Positions 26,098 to 40,490 are shown, counted from the first letter of the stretch. The stretch is 64,000 nucleotides of DNA from Streptomyces xanthophaeus (GCF_000725805.1 NZ_JOFT01000019.1:124001-188000); one strand, 5' to 3'. The notes: a model not told the origin generated them from the sequence alone. Made by a program: numbers and translations.

Positions 26098-27054
26098 TTA
26101 GGACATGTCCATGTGGAGCCGCAGGGTGAAGCCGCTCTCGGTGGAGCGGACCTCCACCAGGTCGCAGAGCTGGTGGATCATCCACAGTCCGCGGCCGCCG
26201 TTGGCGGAGGACCGGGAGGGCCGCCGGCGTCCGGCGAGGGGGTTGGCGAGGTGGCCGCCGTCGCTGATCTCCGCTATCGCCTCGTCCTTGTGGCCGGTGT
26301 CGGTCCACAACCGGAGGGCGCCCTTCCCGCCTCCGTGGGCGAGGGAGTTGGCTGCCGCCTCGCTGATGGCCAGGACGAGGTCTGCCCGTCGCGCGCGGGA
26401 CAGGCCGGTCGCGCGGGCCCAGTTCTCGGCGTACTCGCGGACCTGGGCCAGTGCCCCGTAGGAGTACGCGAACCGGAGCACCTCGCCTGCGGGTTCGGGC
26501 AGGAGGAGATCGCAGTCCGCGCAGACCCGCCAGGCGTCGGTGTAGGCCGGACTCGGGAGGTTCCGGCCCGCCTCGATCAGCGTCGGGTGCGTGCGCCGGG
26601 CGTCGGCGACCACCTCGGGCGCCAGCCCGCGTACGTCGTACGGGCACAGGATGGTGGCGGGCCGGCCGGCGAAGGCCATGTTGATGAGGGCCTCGTGCCG
26701 GGTGGCTTCCAGGATCTCGGCGGGGGAGCGGCCGGGCCAGATCGGCTCGCCGACGATCCGGGGGGCGCGGGCCGAGTGCAGGTCGGCGAAGTCCTGGAGG
26801 GCGGCCAGGATGCGGCCGGGATTGCGGCCCAGCTCCGTCATGTCCGTCCAGGTGACCTCAGCCGCGCTCTCGCCGAGGCTTTCGCGCAGGGTGGCCAGGT
26901 GCGGACCGGGCACGGCCACGAGGACGGGTTCGCCGGCCGACAGGGCGCCGCGTACGAAACCGCCGACGCCGGCCAGGTAATCGGCGTGGTCCTGGTAGAA
27001 GAGGGCGGGGTGGACGAAGGCCCCGGGCCCGGTGGGCGCAGGAAAAGGGCTCAT
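26098..27054 (-). CDS. MEDS - ATPase anti-sigma regulatory protein (RsbA type)
   Basis: A 318-residue protein. The N-terminal 180 residues are a MEDS-type sensory domain ([28 protein letters not shown]). The C-terminal part is a GHKL ATPase with N-box [15 protein letters not shown] and [16 protein letters not shown]. This arrangement is that of RsbA-family anti-sigma regulators in Streptomyces. Its likely partners are STAS proteins encoded at 34.4-35.4 kb and at 8 kb. The start at 27054 has GGGAGG upstream. It diverges from the large hybrid kinase gene across about 200 bases that should carry both promoters. Confidence 0.87.
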   Translation of the reverse strand: MSPFPAPTGPGAFVHPALFYQDHADYLAGVGGFVRGALSAGEPVLVAVPGPHLATLRESLGESAAEVTWTDMTELGRNPGRILAALQDFADLHSARAPRIVGEPIWPGRSPAEILEATRHEALINMAFAGRPATILCPYDVRGLAPEVVADARRTHPTLIEAGRNLPSPAYTDAWRVCADCDLLLPEPAGEVLRFAYSYGALAQVREYAENWARATGLSRARRADLVLAISEAAANSLAHGGGKGALRLWTDTGHKDEAIAEISDGGHLANPLAGRRRPSRSSANGGRGLWMIHQLCDLVEVRSTESGFTLRLHMDMS

Positions 27055-27259
27055 GCTGCGACCTCCCGCGCGGCGCATTCGTCCGGGAACATCTCCACGA
27101 CCTTGCGCAGTGAGTATGGCGGATCGTGGAGCAACAAGCGCGGCCCTTGTCCGTTCCCGTTGTCGGTCTTGTGGGCGAAGGCAGCCATCAGGGGGCTTAG
27201 CCTGACGGGGGACGCTCGAGACATCGGGCACGGCCTGGTCACAGGGAGATGGGGCAGGG

Positions 27260-31842
<4,583 letters not shown>

Positions 31843-31846
<4 letters not shown>

Positions 31847-34302
31847 ACGACAACCATGACGAAACCGGAGAAGCCGGGACGCCGATCCGCACGCGCAGCC
31901 GAAACGGCGGACCGGACGTCCCGGGCGCCCGCCGGCCTGCGGAGCACGTGAAGTCCGCGACCACGGAGGCGGGCGACGTGGGACGGCTCGCCGCCACCGT
32001 GGAGCGGCTGCGCCAGGAGGCGCTGGACGCCCAGTGGGCGGCCGACGGGCGTGCGCTGATCGAGATGGCCAAGGGCATCTTCGTGGGCCGGCTGGGATGC
32101 GGACCTGCCGAAGCCTCCCGGCAACTGACCAAGCTGGCCAAGCAGTCGGGCGTCAGCGTCCTGGCCCTGGCCGTCGACGTCATCAACCAGGCCGCGCGCG
32201 ACCGCGTCAGCGAGATCGCGGAGCAGTTCCTCGTACGCGCCGACGGCGAACCCGGCGACCCGGACGAAGCCGCTCCCGCCGTCCGGCTGCGAGCGGCCGA
32301 GAGCCGCGCCCTGGCCGCGACCGACTCCCAGGCCGTCGCCACCGCCCTGCTGGAGAACGCGCTCGCCCCCCTGGGCGCCTGCGGGGTCGCGATCTGGCTG
32401 GTGGGCGCCGACTCCTCACTCACCTTGGTCGGCCAGGCCGGCTTCACGGAGGAGGAGGCGAGCCGCTGGCGCTACGTCCCGCCCGAGGTGGCCACCTGCG
32501 CCCGACTGGCCCTGCACAGTCGCGACCTCGCGGTCGTGGAGGCGCTCTCCGACGCGGGGATCCCCACCATCGGCCGGCGCCAGTACTCCGACGGCGGGCG
32601 GATCACCGTCCCGGCCGGGACCGGCGGCCGCATCCACGGGGTGCTGGAGATCGGCTGGCCGGACCGGCTGCCCCCGCAGCCACCTCAGGTCCTGCGCCAG
32701 CTGGAAGCCCTGGCGGAACTTTGCGCCCACACCCTCGGGGACCAATCCGAGGAGGAGACACCCCGCGCCGCGCCCGCTTCGGACCTGGCGGCTGTCGCGG
32801 ACCTGGCAGACCTCGCCGACCACCTCCACGACCCCGTCCTCATCCTCACACCCCACCTCGACCCCGCAGGCAGGCTGTCCGACTTCCGCATCCACCACAC
32901 CAACAGCCGCTTCGTCGACCCAGCGGGCCGGCCCCGCTCACTCGTCACCGGCGTGCACTTCCTGGAGGCCTACCCGGCGGCCGCGGAGAGCAGCGGCCTC
33001 TTCTCCAAGCTGGAGCGGGTCTACGCGACCGGTGAACCCTGCCAGGCGCCGCGTACGACGCTCACGGCATACGTCGACGAAGTGCCCCTCACCTCGGTCG
33101 CCGACATCAGCATCAGCCGGCACGGAACCTGCCTCCTCCTCATCTGGAAGGTCGAGGACGAGACCGCCCGGCTGGCCAGCCTCCTGCAGCACGCACAACG
33201 CCTCGGCAGGGTCGGTGGCTTCGAGGAGAACGTCCGCACGGGGGACATCACCTGGAACAGCCAGCTGTTCAGCCTGTTCGGACTGCCGGAGACGGCCGAA
33301 CCCGTACCCCTGCAAGAGCTGACCGGTCACGCTCACCCGCACGACGTCAACTCGATCGGCCGGTTCCTGCGCATGCTCCTGTACCGGCTGCACGAGTCGT
33401 CGGTGGACTTCCGGCTGCGGCGCCCCGACGGCATCACCCGGCACATCCGGATAGTGGCCGAACCAGTACTGGACGATCAGGGACGCCTGTATTCCGTCCG
33501 CGGCGCCTGCCAGGACGTCTCGGCGCAGCACTGGACGGAGGTCGCCCTCGCGGCCACACGGGACCAACTCGCCAGCACCGAGGCGGAATCCGCGGACCGG
33601 ACCCGACTGGCCCTGCAGCTCCAGCAGGCCATCATGCCCCCAGCCCCGGCCCCCCTGGAGGTTCCCGGCATCCGCATTGCCGTCCGCTACCGGCCGGCTG
33701 AGTCGCAATCTCTCGTGGGCGGCGACTGGTACGACGCCTTCGTACTACCCGACAAGAAGATCCTCATCAGCGTCGGCGACGTGGCCGGCCACGGCATTCA
33801 GGCGGCCACCGGCATGGTCGTCCTGCGCAACGCGCTGCGCGGCCTGGCCGTCACCGGTGCCGGCCCGGCGCAGCTGCTCTCCTGGCTGAACACCGTCACC
33901 TACCACCTCACCAGCCATCTGACGGCCACCGCAGTCTGCGGGATCTACGACCCGGACACCCGGTGCCTGCGCTGGGCCCGCGCGGGCCACCTGCCCCCGG
34001 TCCTGGTCAGGGGGGCGGAGGCCCGGGCCTTCCCCCTCGCCTCGGGCGCGCTGCTGGGAGCCATGCCCGACGTCCAGTACGGGGAGGAAGAAGTGCAGCT
34101 GGAACGTGAGGACATCCTGCTCATGTACACCGACGGACTCGTCGAACGCCGGGACGCCTCCGTCACCGAATCCCTGGCACAACTGCTCGCCGTGGCGTCA
34201 CGTCCCGCGGGCAGTCTGGAAAAGCGCCTCGACAACCTGCTGACCTACAGCAGTTCCGACACCGACGACGACACCTGCCTCATCGGTGTCCGGGTCCACT
34301 GA
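31843..34302 (+). CDS. SpoIIE-type PP2C phosphatase with ANTAR, GAF and PAS domains
   Basis: An 819-residue cytoplasmic regulator. An ANTAR-like helical segment lies at about residues 52-113 (ALIEMAKGIFVGRLGC). GAF is at about 150-300, one degenerate and one clear PAS-like domain at about 324-566, and a PP2C phosphatase of the SpoIIE/RsbU type from about 596 to the end (VGGDWYDAF, GDVAGHGIQAA, YTDGLVERRD). It should dephosphorylate STAS antagonists. GTG 31843 overlaps the kinase stop (GTGA), so the two are made together. The GAF and PAS domains suggest direct sensing of a small signal. Confidence 0.92.
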
Positions 34303-34385
34303 CCGGTCAGGCGCGTAGCCTGCGGCTGTCACTGTGGAAAGCGCGCTGGGGATCAGCAGTGCCGAAAAGACGTTTGGGAGTACAG

Positions 34386-34715
34386 GTGGAGCATCACGTA
34401 GAGGTAAGGCCGGACGAGGACGGTGTCCGCGTCATCGTGTGCGTGGGGGAGTTCGACCAGGACACTCTGGAGCCGCTCAGGACCTCCGGCGCACGGGCCG
34501 CCTCCGACCCCGACGTCCGCCGGATCGTCCTGGACGTCAGCCAGGTCGCCTTCGCCGATTCCTCCATGCTCAACGAAATGCTGTTCCTGCTGCGCACGGG
34601 CCGCCTGGTGCTGGCGGGCCCGCTTCCTCCTCAGCTGAGCCGGCTCCTGGACCTCACGCAGGCCCGGGACCTGTTCCCGATCGCTGACAGCGTCGAGGCG
34701 GCGAGCAGCTTGTAG
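34386..34715 (+). CDS. STAS-domain antagonist, atypical site
   Basis: A 109-residue STAS protein (HVEVRPDEDGVRVIVCVGEF, then VSQVAFADSSMLNEMLFLL). The Ser pair is present but the usual Gly after it is Met, so the switching loop is unusual. GTG 34386 is chosen because GGGAG lies 5 bases upstream; the upstream GTG at 34359 lacks it. It lies 83 bases downstream of the phosphatase, its likely partner. Confidence 0.82.
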   Translation: MEHHVEVRPDEDGVRVIVCVGEFDQDTLEPLRTSGARAASDPDVRRIVLDVSQVAFADSSMLNEMLFLLRTGRLVLAGPLPPQLSRLLDLTQARDLFPIADSVEAASSL

Positions 34716-34845
34716 GGCCCGGGCGAGCAGGAGGACAAGTCCTGCTCGCTCCCGCCCTGTTGCTCACGGAGCGGCCCGGAGCGGGGGGCCGGTCCGGGGC
34801 CCGACCTCGGTGCTGCCATCCCCTCCACCCCCTGTTGACTTCCCC

Positions 34846-34867
34846 GTCTAGTGCAGATTCACTAGAC
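34846..34867. promoter_or_regulatory. 8-bp inverted repeat upstream of the second STAS gene
   Basis: GTCTAGTG-CAGATT-CACTAGAC is a perfect 8-base inverted repeat with a 6-base spacer, 75 bases before the STAS start at 34942. It is AT-richer than its surroundings and lacks a T-run, so an operator is more likely than a terminator. Confidence 0.55.
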
Positions 34868-34941
34868 AGGTGCTGGTGTCCCCGCACCACGCAACAGCGA
34901 TACGGCAGCCGGCACCAGGGACTCCTCCGCAGGGAGGGCTC

Positions 34942-35424
34942 GTGAGATCCGTGTTGGGCGGGTACCCGCTGCGTGAGCATGGAGAGGTTCGGGATGCAGT
35001 GACCGTCCACCCGTTCACGTCGCATGCCGTGGTTGATTCGGGTGTCGCGCGAGTGACCGTCTCGGGCGAACTCGACTGGGACACCGCTCCCTACGTCCGC
35101 AACGCCATTGCGGCTTGTCTGGCGGAACAGCCGACTGAACTCCGCCTCGATCTGACCGATGTCTCCTTCTGCGACTGCGCCGGTCTGGGCACCCTGCTCG
35201 GGGCGCGGACGTCCACCTTCCAGGTCGGCGTGGACCTTGTCGTCGAAGGTATGGGGACGCAGCCGGCCCGGTTGCTCGACCTGACCGGGATGGACGGCAT
35301 CCTCACCGAAGGGAACACCGACATCGTCACCGAGGCGGCCCGCTGTGCTCCGGGCGCAGTCGTATCGCGAGGTGCAGGAGCGACGGCCACCGGAGAGCCG
35401 CCGGTCCGCGACCGGCTGGCATGA
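34942..35424 (+). CDS. STAS-domain antagonist lacking the phospho-Ser
   Basis: A 160-residue STAS protein (VARVTVSGELDWDTAPYVRN; VSFCDCAGLGTLLGAR). In family members the third position of the D-x-S-G-L motif is a phosphorylated Ser or Thr. Here it is Ala (DCAGLG), so it cannot be phosphorylated there and should behave as always active or as a binding-only scaffold. The Leu/Gly pattern around it is kept. GTG 34942 follows AGGGAGG four bases away. Its stop overlaps an upstream alternative start of the response regulator gene that follows. Confidence 0.82.
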   Translation: MRSVLGGYPLREHGEVRDAVTVHPFTSHAVVDSGVARVTVSGELDWDTAPYVRNAIAACLAEQPTELRLDLTDVSFCDCAGLGTLLGARTSTFQVGVDLVVEGMGTQPARLLDLTGMDGILTEGNTDIVTEAARCAPGAVVSRGAGATATGEPPVRDRLA

Positions 35425-35456
35425 TCGTGCGCTCCGCCACCTGCAAGGATGCACCG

Positions 35457-36113
35457 ATGTCTTCGCCTTCCCCGCCCAGCCGCCCGGTCAGGATCCTGCT
35501 GGTCGAGGACCATGACATGGTCGCCGAGGCGATTTCCCTCGCTCTGGAGCGCTCACCCGATCTACGGATCGTGGGACGCGCCGCGTCGGTGGCGTCGGCA
35601 CTGGCCGACGCCGGACGATGCGATCCCGATGTCGTCCTGATGGACAGACGCCTGCCCGACGGTGACGGGGTCCGCGCCATCGCCGACCTGCTCGCACTCG
35701 CCCCGGACGTGCGCGTACTGGTCCTGGCGGGCGAGGCCAGCGGCTCGGTGGCAGCGCGCGTCGTGGAGGCGGGCGGAGCCGGCCTGATCCTGAAGGCCCG
35801 AGGTCTGAGCGAACTGGAGGACGCCGTCCGCCGGGTGGCCGCGGGCGAGGTGGTCTTCAGCCAGGACCTGCTCAGCGATGTCCTGGGACGCCTGACCGGC
35901 AGGCAGGCGGCCCCGGGCGCGAATCTGACCCCGCGGGAACGGGAAGTCCTTGATCTCCTGCAGGAAGGGCGCACTACCGCGGCCATCAGCGAACAGCTGG
36001 GCGTCGCTCTCAATACGGGGCGCAACCACGTCCAGCGGGTGCTGGAAAAGCTGGGAGCCCGTTCCCAGCTGGAAGCCGTGGCGATCGCGCGGCGTGAAGG
36101 GCTCCTCAAATGA
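35457..36113 (+). CDS. NarL/LuxR-type response regulator
   Basis: A 218-residue response regulator. Receiver: VRILLVEDHDMVAEAISLAL with phospho-Asp in VVLMDRRLPDGDG and a Lys near GLILKARG. Output: LuxR helix-turn-helix LTPREREVLDLLQEGRTT and ISEQLGVALNTGRNHVQRVL. ATG 35457 has AAGGA seven bases upstream; ATG 35421 overlaps the previous stop and is possible. The following kinase gene overlaps its stop by ATGA, so this pair is a two-component system. Confidence 0.92.
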   Translation: MSSPSPPSRPVRILLVEDHDMVAEAISLALERSPDLRIVGRAASVASALADAGRCDPDVVLMDRRLPDGDGVRAIADLLALAPDVRVLVLAGEASGSVAARVVEAGGAGLILKARGLSELEDAVRRVAAGEVVFSQDLLSDVLGRLTGRQAAPGANLTPREREVLDLLQEGRTTAAISEQLGVALNTGRNHVQRVLEKLGARSQLEAVAIARREGLLK

Positions 36114-37216
36114 CGCGGGAGCCGCACGACCAGCCGTGGGCGCGCAAGCAGGCGGCTCCGCTGTCGGAGGCGGCCTTCACCCTACTGGTCCAAGGGGTGC
36201 TGGACTACGGCATCTTCATGCTCGACCCGCAGGGCTACATCATCAGCTGGAACGCGGGGGCGGAGCGGATCAAGGGGTACAGCGCCGAGGACATCCTCGG
36301 ACAGCACTTCTCGGTCTTCTACCCGCCGGAGGACCAGTCGTCGGGCAAACCGCAGTGGGAGCTGGAGACCGCGGTGGCCGAAGGGCGACTGGAGGACGAA
36401 GGCTGGCGGGTCCGTCAGGACGGCTCCCGGTTCTGGGCGAACGTGGTCATCACAGCGCTGCGGGATGAGAAGGGCGTACTGCAAGGGTTCGGCAAGGTCA
36501 CCCGGGACATGTCAGAACGACGGGCGGCACAGCACGCCCTCACCGAGCGACGGCGGCTGTTCGATCACCTGGTCCAAGCGCAGGAGACGGAACGACGACG
36601 CATCGCATGGGACGTCCACGACGACTCCATCCAGGCCATGGTCGCCGTCGGGATGCGGCTGGAGTTGCTGGCAGAGCGGGTGCCGGCGTCGCAGTCCGCG
36701 GAACTGCAGCGCCTCGACGTCTCCGTGCGCGAGGCGATCGGCCGCCTCCGCAGCCTGACCTTCCGGCTGCATCCACCTGGCATCGACAGGCACGGTCTGG
36801 CCGAGGGGCTTTCCAGTCACTTGGACGATGTCGTGGGTTCCTGGGGCACGGCCTACACCTTCGAGCACCAGCTGGACCACGAACCCACGCCCGAGACGGG
36901 CATCACCATCTTCCGCATCGTCCAGGAAGCACTGCTGAACGTGCACAAGCACGCACGCGCCAACCGGGTCGATGTCCGCGTCACGTCGGCCGACGGGGGC
37001 ATTCTGACGCGTGTCATGGACGACGGGACCGGCGCGCCGATGTCCCAGAGCGGCGCCCGCGATCATTTCGGGGTCATCGAGATGAGGGAGAGAGCCGAGA
37101 CGGCAGGAGGATGGTGGTCCCTGCACAGCCGGCCCGGAACGGGGACGACGGTCGAATTCTGGGTGCCGAACCCACTTCCGGTTCCCGCGTCACCACCGGC
37201 AGACGATGCACCGTGA
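36110..37216 (+). CDS. PAS-domain histidine kinase, NarL class
   Basis: A 368-residue soluble kinase. PAS is at about residues 20-140 (YIISWNAGAERIKGYSAEDI), then a HisKA_3 dimerisation domain with the phospho-His in RRRIAWDVHDDSIQ (about residue 169). A GHKL ATPase follows (IVQEALLNVHKHARANRVDV; VMDDGTGAPMS). No membrane segment. The start ATG 36110 overlaps the regulator stop by 4 bases. The natural target is the adjacent NarL-type regulator, and possibly the stand-alone receiver whose gene overlaps its end by 4 bases. Confidence 0.93.
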   Translation: MTREPHDQPWARKQAAPLSEAAFTLLVQGVLDYGIFMLDPQGYIISWNAGAERIKGYSAEDILGQHFSVFYPPEDQSSGKPQWELETAVAEGRLEDEGWRVRQDGSRFWANVVITALRDEKGVLQGFGKVTRDMSERRAAQHALTERRRLFDHLVQAQETERRRIAWDVHDDSIQAMVAVGMRLELLAERVPASQSAELQRLDVSVREAIGRLRSLTFRLHPPGIDRHGLAEGLSSHLDDVVGSWGTAYTFEHQLDHEPTPETGITIFRIVQEALLNVHKHARANRVDVRVTSADGGILTRVMDDGTGAPMSQSGARDHFGVIEMRERAETAGGWWSLHSRPGTGTTVEFWVPNPLPVPASPPADDAP

Positions 37217-37614
37217 CCACGTCGACTCCGAATGGTTCCCCCGGCCCACGGTTCAGTGTGGTCCTCTGTGATGACAACGCGACGCTCCTCGAGACCCTGA
37301 GCGAGGTCGTGCAGGCACAGCCGGATCTGGAAGTCGTCGGCACCGCGTGCGACGGCGAGCAAGCACGTCAGCTCGCACACCTCCATCAACCGGACCTCGT
37401 GGTCCTGGACGTCCGCTTTCCCGGCGGCGGCCCATCCGTTGCCAGGGACATCGCCCGGTGTTCCCCGGCCAGCCGGATCGTGGCCTTCTCCGCGTACGAC
37501 GACAAGGGCACCGTCGGGCAGATGATGAGCGTCGGCGTGCGCGAGTACGTGCTCAAAGGCGCGAGCAACCGGGAACTCCTCGCAGCCCTGCGCCGGGCGG
37601 CCGAGTCCAGGTGA
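37213..37614 (+). CDS. Stand-alone receiver-domain protein
   Basis: A 133-residue protein consisting of one receiver domain (FSVVLCDDNATLLETL; phospho-Asp in DLVVLDVRFPGGG; Lys in VREYVLKGASN). No output domain follows. GTG 37213 overlaps the kinase stop (GTGA). It could act as a phosphate sink or signal by protein contact, for example on the STAS or phosphatase proteins. The three genes 35457-37614 form one overlapping unit. Confidence 0.9.
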   Translation: MTTSTPNGSPGPRFSVVLCDDNATLLETLSEVVQAQPDLEVVGTACDGEQARQLAHLHQPDLVVLDVRFPGGGPSVARDIARCSPASRIVAFSAYDDKGTVGQMMSVGVREYVLKGASNRELLAALRRAAESR

Positions 37615-37818
37615 AGGCCGGCCGGGGCAGCATCTACGCCGATGTCGCCCGCTGTGACTGAGTGGGGAAGGCCGACTGGGTGGGGAGAGCCGGCAGCGAG
37701 AGGGCTCGGACGGCTTGGGGAACGTCGAGTACCTGGCACTCCGGGCCTGTCCTGGGACGGGATACCGATGACGCGGGACCGCCCGATACCCCGTCAGGAT
37801 CCGGGTGGTGTGTAGTTG

Positions 37819-37839
37819 CACATGCCGTAGCGGCATGTG
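37819..37839. promoter_or_regulatory. 9-bp inverted repeat upstream of the MerR gene
   Basis: CACATGCCG-TAG-CGGCATGTG is a perfect 9-base inverted repeat ending 41 bases before the MerR start. A TTGCAC box overlaps its left arm. MerR proteins usually bind such repeats between -35 and -10 boxes of 19-base spacing, so autoregulation is plausible. Confidence 0.55.
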
Positions 37840-37880
37840 GTGTCGTCGAGGGCACCACAGCAAGAAAGGCCCTGTCTGCG

Positions 37881-38723
37881 ATGTACCCCTCCGCCACGCC
37901 TCCCCGCGAGGTCAAGATCGGCGATGCCGCCGCCTTCGCCGGAACCACCCCGCGCGCCATTCGTCACTACCACCAGATCGGCCTGCTGCCGGAGCCCGGG
38001 CGAGGCGGAGACGGACGCCGACGCTACGGCTACGACGACATGATCCGCCTGCTGTGGATCCGCAAGATGTCCGAGGCCGGCATCAGCCTGGACGACATGC
38101 GGGCCGCCTTCGACGAAGCCCGGGACGTCGAGGACGTCCTGGGCCGGCTGGAGGAGACCCTGGCCGCCCAGGAGGCCGACATCAAGCGTCAGCGCGCGGC
38201 AGTCCAGCGCCTGCGGGTCGTCGGCAGCCCACTGGGCTTGCTCTCCCCGTTGGTCACGGACCGGCTCAGCCACCTGCCTCCTGGCTCACTGCGCCCCAGC
38301 GACCTGGACGCCCTGCTGGTCACGGAACGGATCTTCGGGCCACTGGGAGCCGCCATTCAGGCCAGCGTGTTCATCACCCTGGCGACCCATCCCGACCTAC
38401 GGGCCGAGGCGGACCGCCTCGACGCGGCCGACGCCGCCCTCGATGACACCGTCGACCCCCACGACCCGCGGGTCGAGGAACTCGCCGCGCAACACTGCGC
38501 CCACCACGAGGCCCTGCTCCAGGCCATTGAAGCCGATGGACTGGACGTGGCCGAGGAGAATCTCTTCGATGTCTACGACGCCGAGGCGAGCGGTGAGGAG
38601 GAGGCGCAGATGAGTGCCTTTGAAGCGGTGACCAAGATGCCCTACGGCTTCTCCGCGGCCCGGACGCGGTGCATGGAACTCACGGCACAGCTCCTTGCCG
38701 GGGACCTCTGCGCCGACAGCTGA
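37881..38723 (+). CDS. MerR-family transcriptional regulator
   Basis: A 280-residue regulator. The N-terminal winged helix is typical (EVKIGDAAAFAGTTPRAIRH, then YHQIGLLPEPGRGGDGRRRY). A helix used for dimerisation follows (EETLAAQEADIKRQRAAVQR). The C-terminal 150 residues are a helical ligand domain without the Cys pattern of metal-sensing members, so a small organic ligand is more likely. ATG 37881 is used; AGAAAGG lies 13 bases upstream. It reads toward the DUF1775 gene but ends over 300 bases from it. Confidence 0.88.
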   Translation: MYPSATPPREVKIGDAAAFAGTTPRAIRHYHQIGLLPEPGRGGDGRRRYGYDDMIRLLWIRKMSEAGISLDDMRAAFDEARDVEDVLGRLEETLAAQEADIKRQRAAVQRLRVVGSPLGLLSPLVTDRLSHLPPGSLRPSDLDALLVTERIFGPLGAAIQASVFITLATHPDLRAEADRLDAADAALDDTVDPHDPRVEELAAQHCAHHEALLQAIEADGLDVAEENLFDVYDAEASGEEEAQMSAFEAVTKMPYGFSAARTRCMELTAQLLAGDLCADS

Positions 38724-39036
38724 TCGCTGGTGTGGCGTGCGTGAGGATCCCGGATCGGCCGCCGATACGAAGCCGGCGTCTCGACACGGCCCGCACACTC
38801 CGCGAGCGGAAACCCAAGCCGCCGATCCGGGCCACGTTCCTTGAAGGGTCAAAGAGCGCCATCAAGTGCCCCTCGCCTTGTTGCCGGCAGGGTGCGGATC
38901 CAGGAGTTCGCCACTGCTGCCTGGACTGTCCACCGCACCGCACCGCACCGCACCGCACCGCACCGCCCCGCACCGCACTGATGCACGGCTGGGAGGGCGC
39001 ACGCATCACGGCGTGCGCCGACCCCGGCCGCTTCGG
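38724..39036. other. Intergenic region between convergent MerR and DUF1775 genes
   Basis: Apart from the pentanucleotide array at 38931-38980 I see no gene, RNA or strong terminator in these 313 bases. Confidence 0.4.
38931..38980. repeat. Pentanucleotide array CACCG
   Basis: Seven perfect CACCG units from 38931 are followed by CCCCG, CACCG and CACTG, about ten units in all. It lies 57 bases past the DUF1775 stop. Arrays of this kind change length by slippage. Confidence 0.95.
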
Positions 39037-39780
39037 TCAGGCCTGGCTTCGACCTCGGCGCAGCCACCAGAATGCGCCGGCAGCGGCGAGCACGACGACG
39101 GCCGCGATCACGCCGACGATGGCTCCGGTACTGCTGCCCGCGTCGTCCTCGCTCGTCGCCTGCGCGCTCACGGACGCCGCGGGAGCAGAGGGAACCGCCG
39201 CCGAGGGCTGCGCGGATGCGGCGTCGCTCGGCGGCGGGGTCGGCGACGGCGAGGGGGTCGGGGCGATCGGCTTGGCCCCGGGGGCCGCTGCCTTGAGTTC
39301 GAGTACGGGGGCCGGGTTGTCGACCTTCTCGCCGTTGGTGGGCACCTCGATCCAGCGGGAGATCTTTCCGTCGCTGTAGGTCTCGAGCGTCTTGAACACC
39401 AGGGACTTGGCGTCGGGCAGCTGCCGCACCGTGATGCTGTACTCGGCATCCGTGCCGGTTGCCAGGGCCGGGCCGCCGATGGAGTACCCGTCGGCGGTGG
39501 CGGCGAGCTTCCAGTCCGTCGGGGCGTCCTTGAGTGCCACGGCGTCCGGCGTGATGCCGGAAGGGAGGACGACGCGCAGGGACGCGATGCCCGCGGTGTC
39601 GGACTCGGCCTCGGAGTTGAAGGTGAGCGTGACGTTTTCGGCGAGGGCGCGGGGGTCGGACGCGGAGACCTCGGCGTGCGCGGCCGCGGGCCCTGCTGCC
39701 AGGCCCAGCAGCACCAGGGCGCCGACGGTTGCGAGGCCGAGACCGCGCGCGGGGTGGATTCGGATGGGCGATGTGGTCAC
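39037..39780 (-). CDS. YcnI-like DUF1775 protein (copper-type, exported)
   Basis: A 247-residue exported protein. The signal peptide (LGLATVGALVLLGLAAGPAA) ends at AAAHAEVSAS, leaving a His as probable first mature residue, a feature of YcnI proteins that bind copper through an N-terminal histidine. A DUF1775 beta-domain (LTFNSEAESDTAGIASLRVV) and a Pro/Ser linker follow, with a C-terminal membrane helix (GAIVGVIAAVVVLAAAG). The start is GTG 39780. No CopC/CopD genes are adjacent, unlike many copper operons. Confidence 0.85.
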   Translation of the reverse strand: MTTSPIRIHPARGLGLATVGALVLLGLAAGPAAAHAEVSASDPRALAENVTLTFNSEAESDTAGIASLRVVLPSGITPDAVALKDAPTDWKLAATADGYSIGGPALATGTDAEYSITVRQLPDAKSLVFKTLETYSDGKISRWIEVPTNGEKVDNPAPVLELKAAAPGAKPIAPTPSPSPTPPPSDAASAQPSAAVPSAPAASVSAQATSEDDAGSSTGAIVGVIAAVVVLAAAGAFWWLRRGRSQA

Positions 39781-39839
39781 GATGAGCTCTCTCGGCTCGG
39801 GCAGGTGTCACCGCCCAGATGCGGTGACACCTGACGGGT

Positions 39840-40490
39840 TCATAGGACGACGTCTGCTGCCCGAACGGTCGGAGGCCCGCGGCGTACCACCGCGTGAGAG
39901 AGCATGACCGCCGCAGCCCGGAGTTCCGGGCCGCTCTTGAGTGGCGGCTTTGCCGGCTGCCGAAGGTGGTTGGTCCGGTGCAGGTTCCGGAGGCCGGACA
40001 ATGCGGTGGCCGTCGCGACGGCGGCTTCGGCCCAGCGGCGCATCGCCTGCGGAATGCGGCTGATGACCTGATCCGCCCGGTAGATGAACAAGGTCATCGC
40101 GCCGACGGCGGCACCATGCGCAGTGGTCATCACCCAGGGGCTCTGATGGGCCGCGTATCCGATCTCGGCTGAGGAGTGGGTCTCCACGAGCCCGCCGCCG
40201 GCCGGCGCGTTCATGGACAGCGCCGCGTGCAGCAGGAGCTGACTGCTGAGCGTCGCCCCGGTCACGAGCCACCAGGGCCGTCCGGGCCGGGCCGCGAGGG
40301 CGGCGACGGCCAGGACGGCGGCGGCAGCGCACAAGACCCGGATCCACGGCACCGGGTCCTCCGACGCGAGGTGGTGGCCTGCGACTGCCAGCGCCGAACT
40401 GAGCAGGGTGAAGACGACAGCCCGCAGCCACTGCCCGCCGCGCGCTGCGCGTTGCGGACACGGGCGTGGTTGTGTTCGGGCCCGGGTCAT
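39840..40490 (-). CDS. Membrane protein, related to the one at 40959-41630
   Basis: A 216-residue integral membrane protein with four or five helices (VVFTLLSSALAVAGHHL, RVLCAAAAVLAVAALA, WWLVTGATLSSQLLLHAAL). A His-containing stretch (MTTAHGAAVGAMTLFIYRA) lies near the last helix. The plan closely matches the protein encoded at 40959-41630. Position directly upstream of the DUF1775 gene (59 bases) suggests one transcript and a role in copper handling. The start ATG 40490 has only a weak ribosome binding site. Confidence 0.65.
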   Translation of the reverse strand: MTRARTQPRPCPQRAARGGQWLRAVVFTLLSSALAVAGHHLASEDPVPWIRVLCAAAAVLAVAALAARPGRPWWLVTGATLSSQLLLHAALSMNAPAGGGLVETHSSAEIGYAAHQSPWVMTTAHGAAVGAMTLFIYRADQVISRIPQAMRRWAEAAVATATALSGLRNLHRTNHLRQPAKPPLKSGPELRAAAVMLSHAVVRRGPPTVRAADVVL

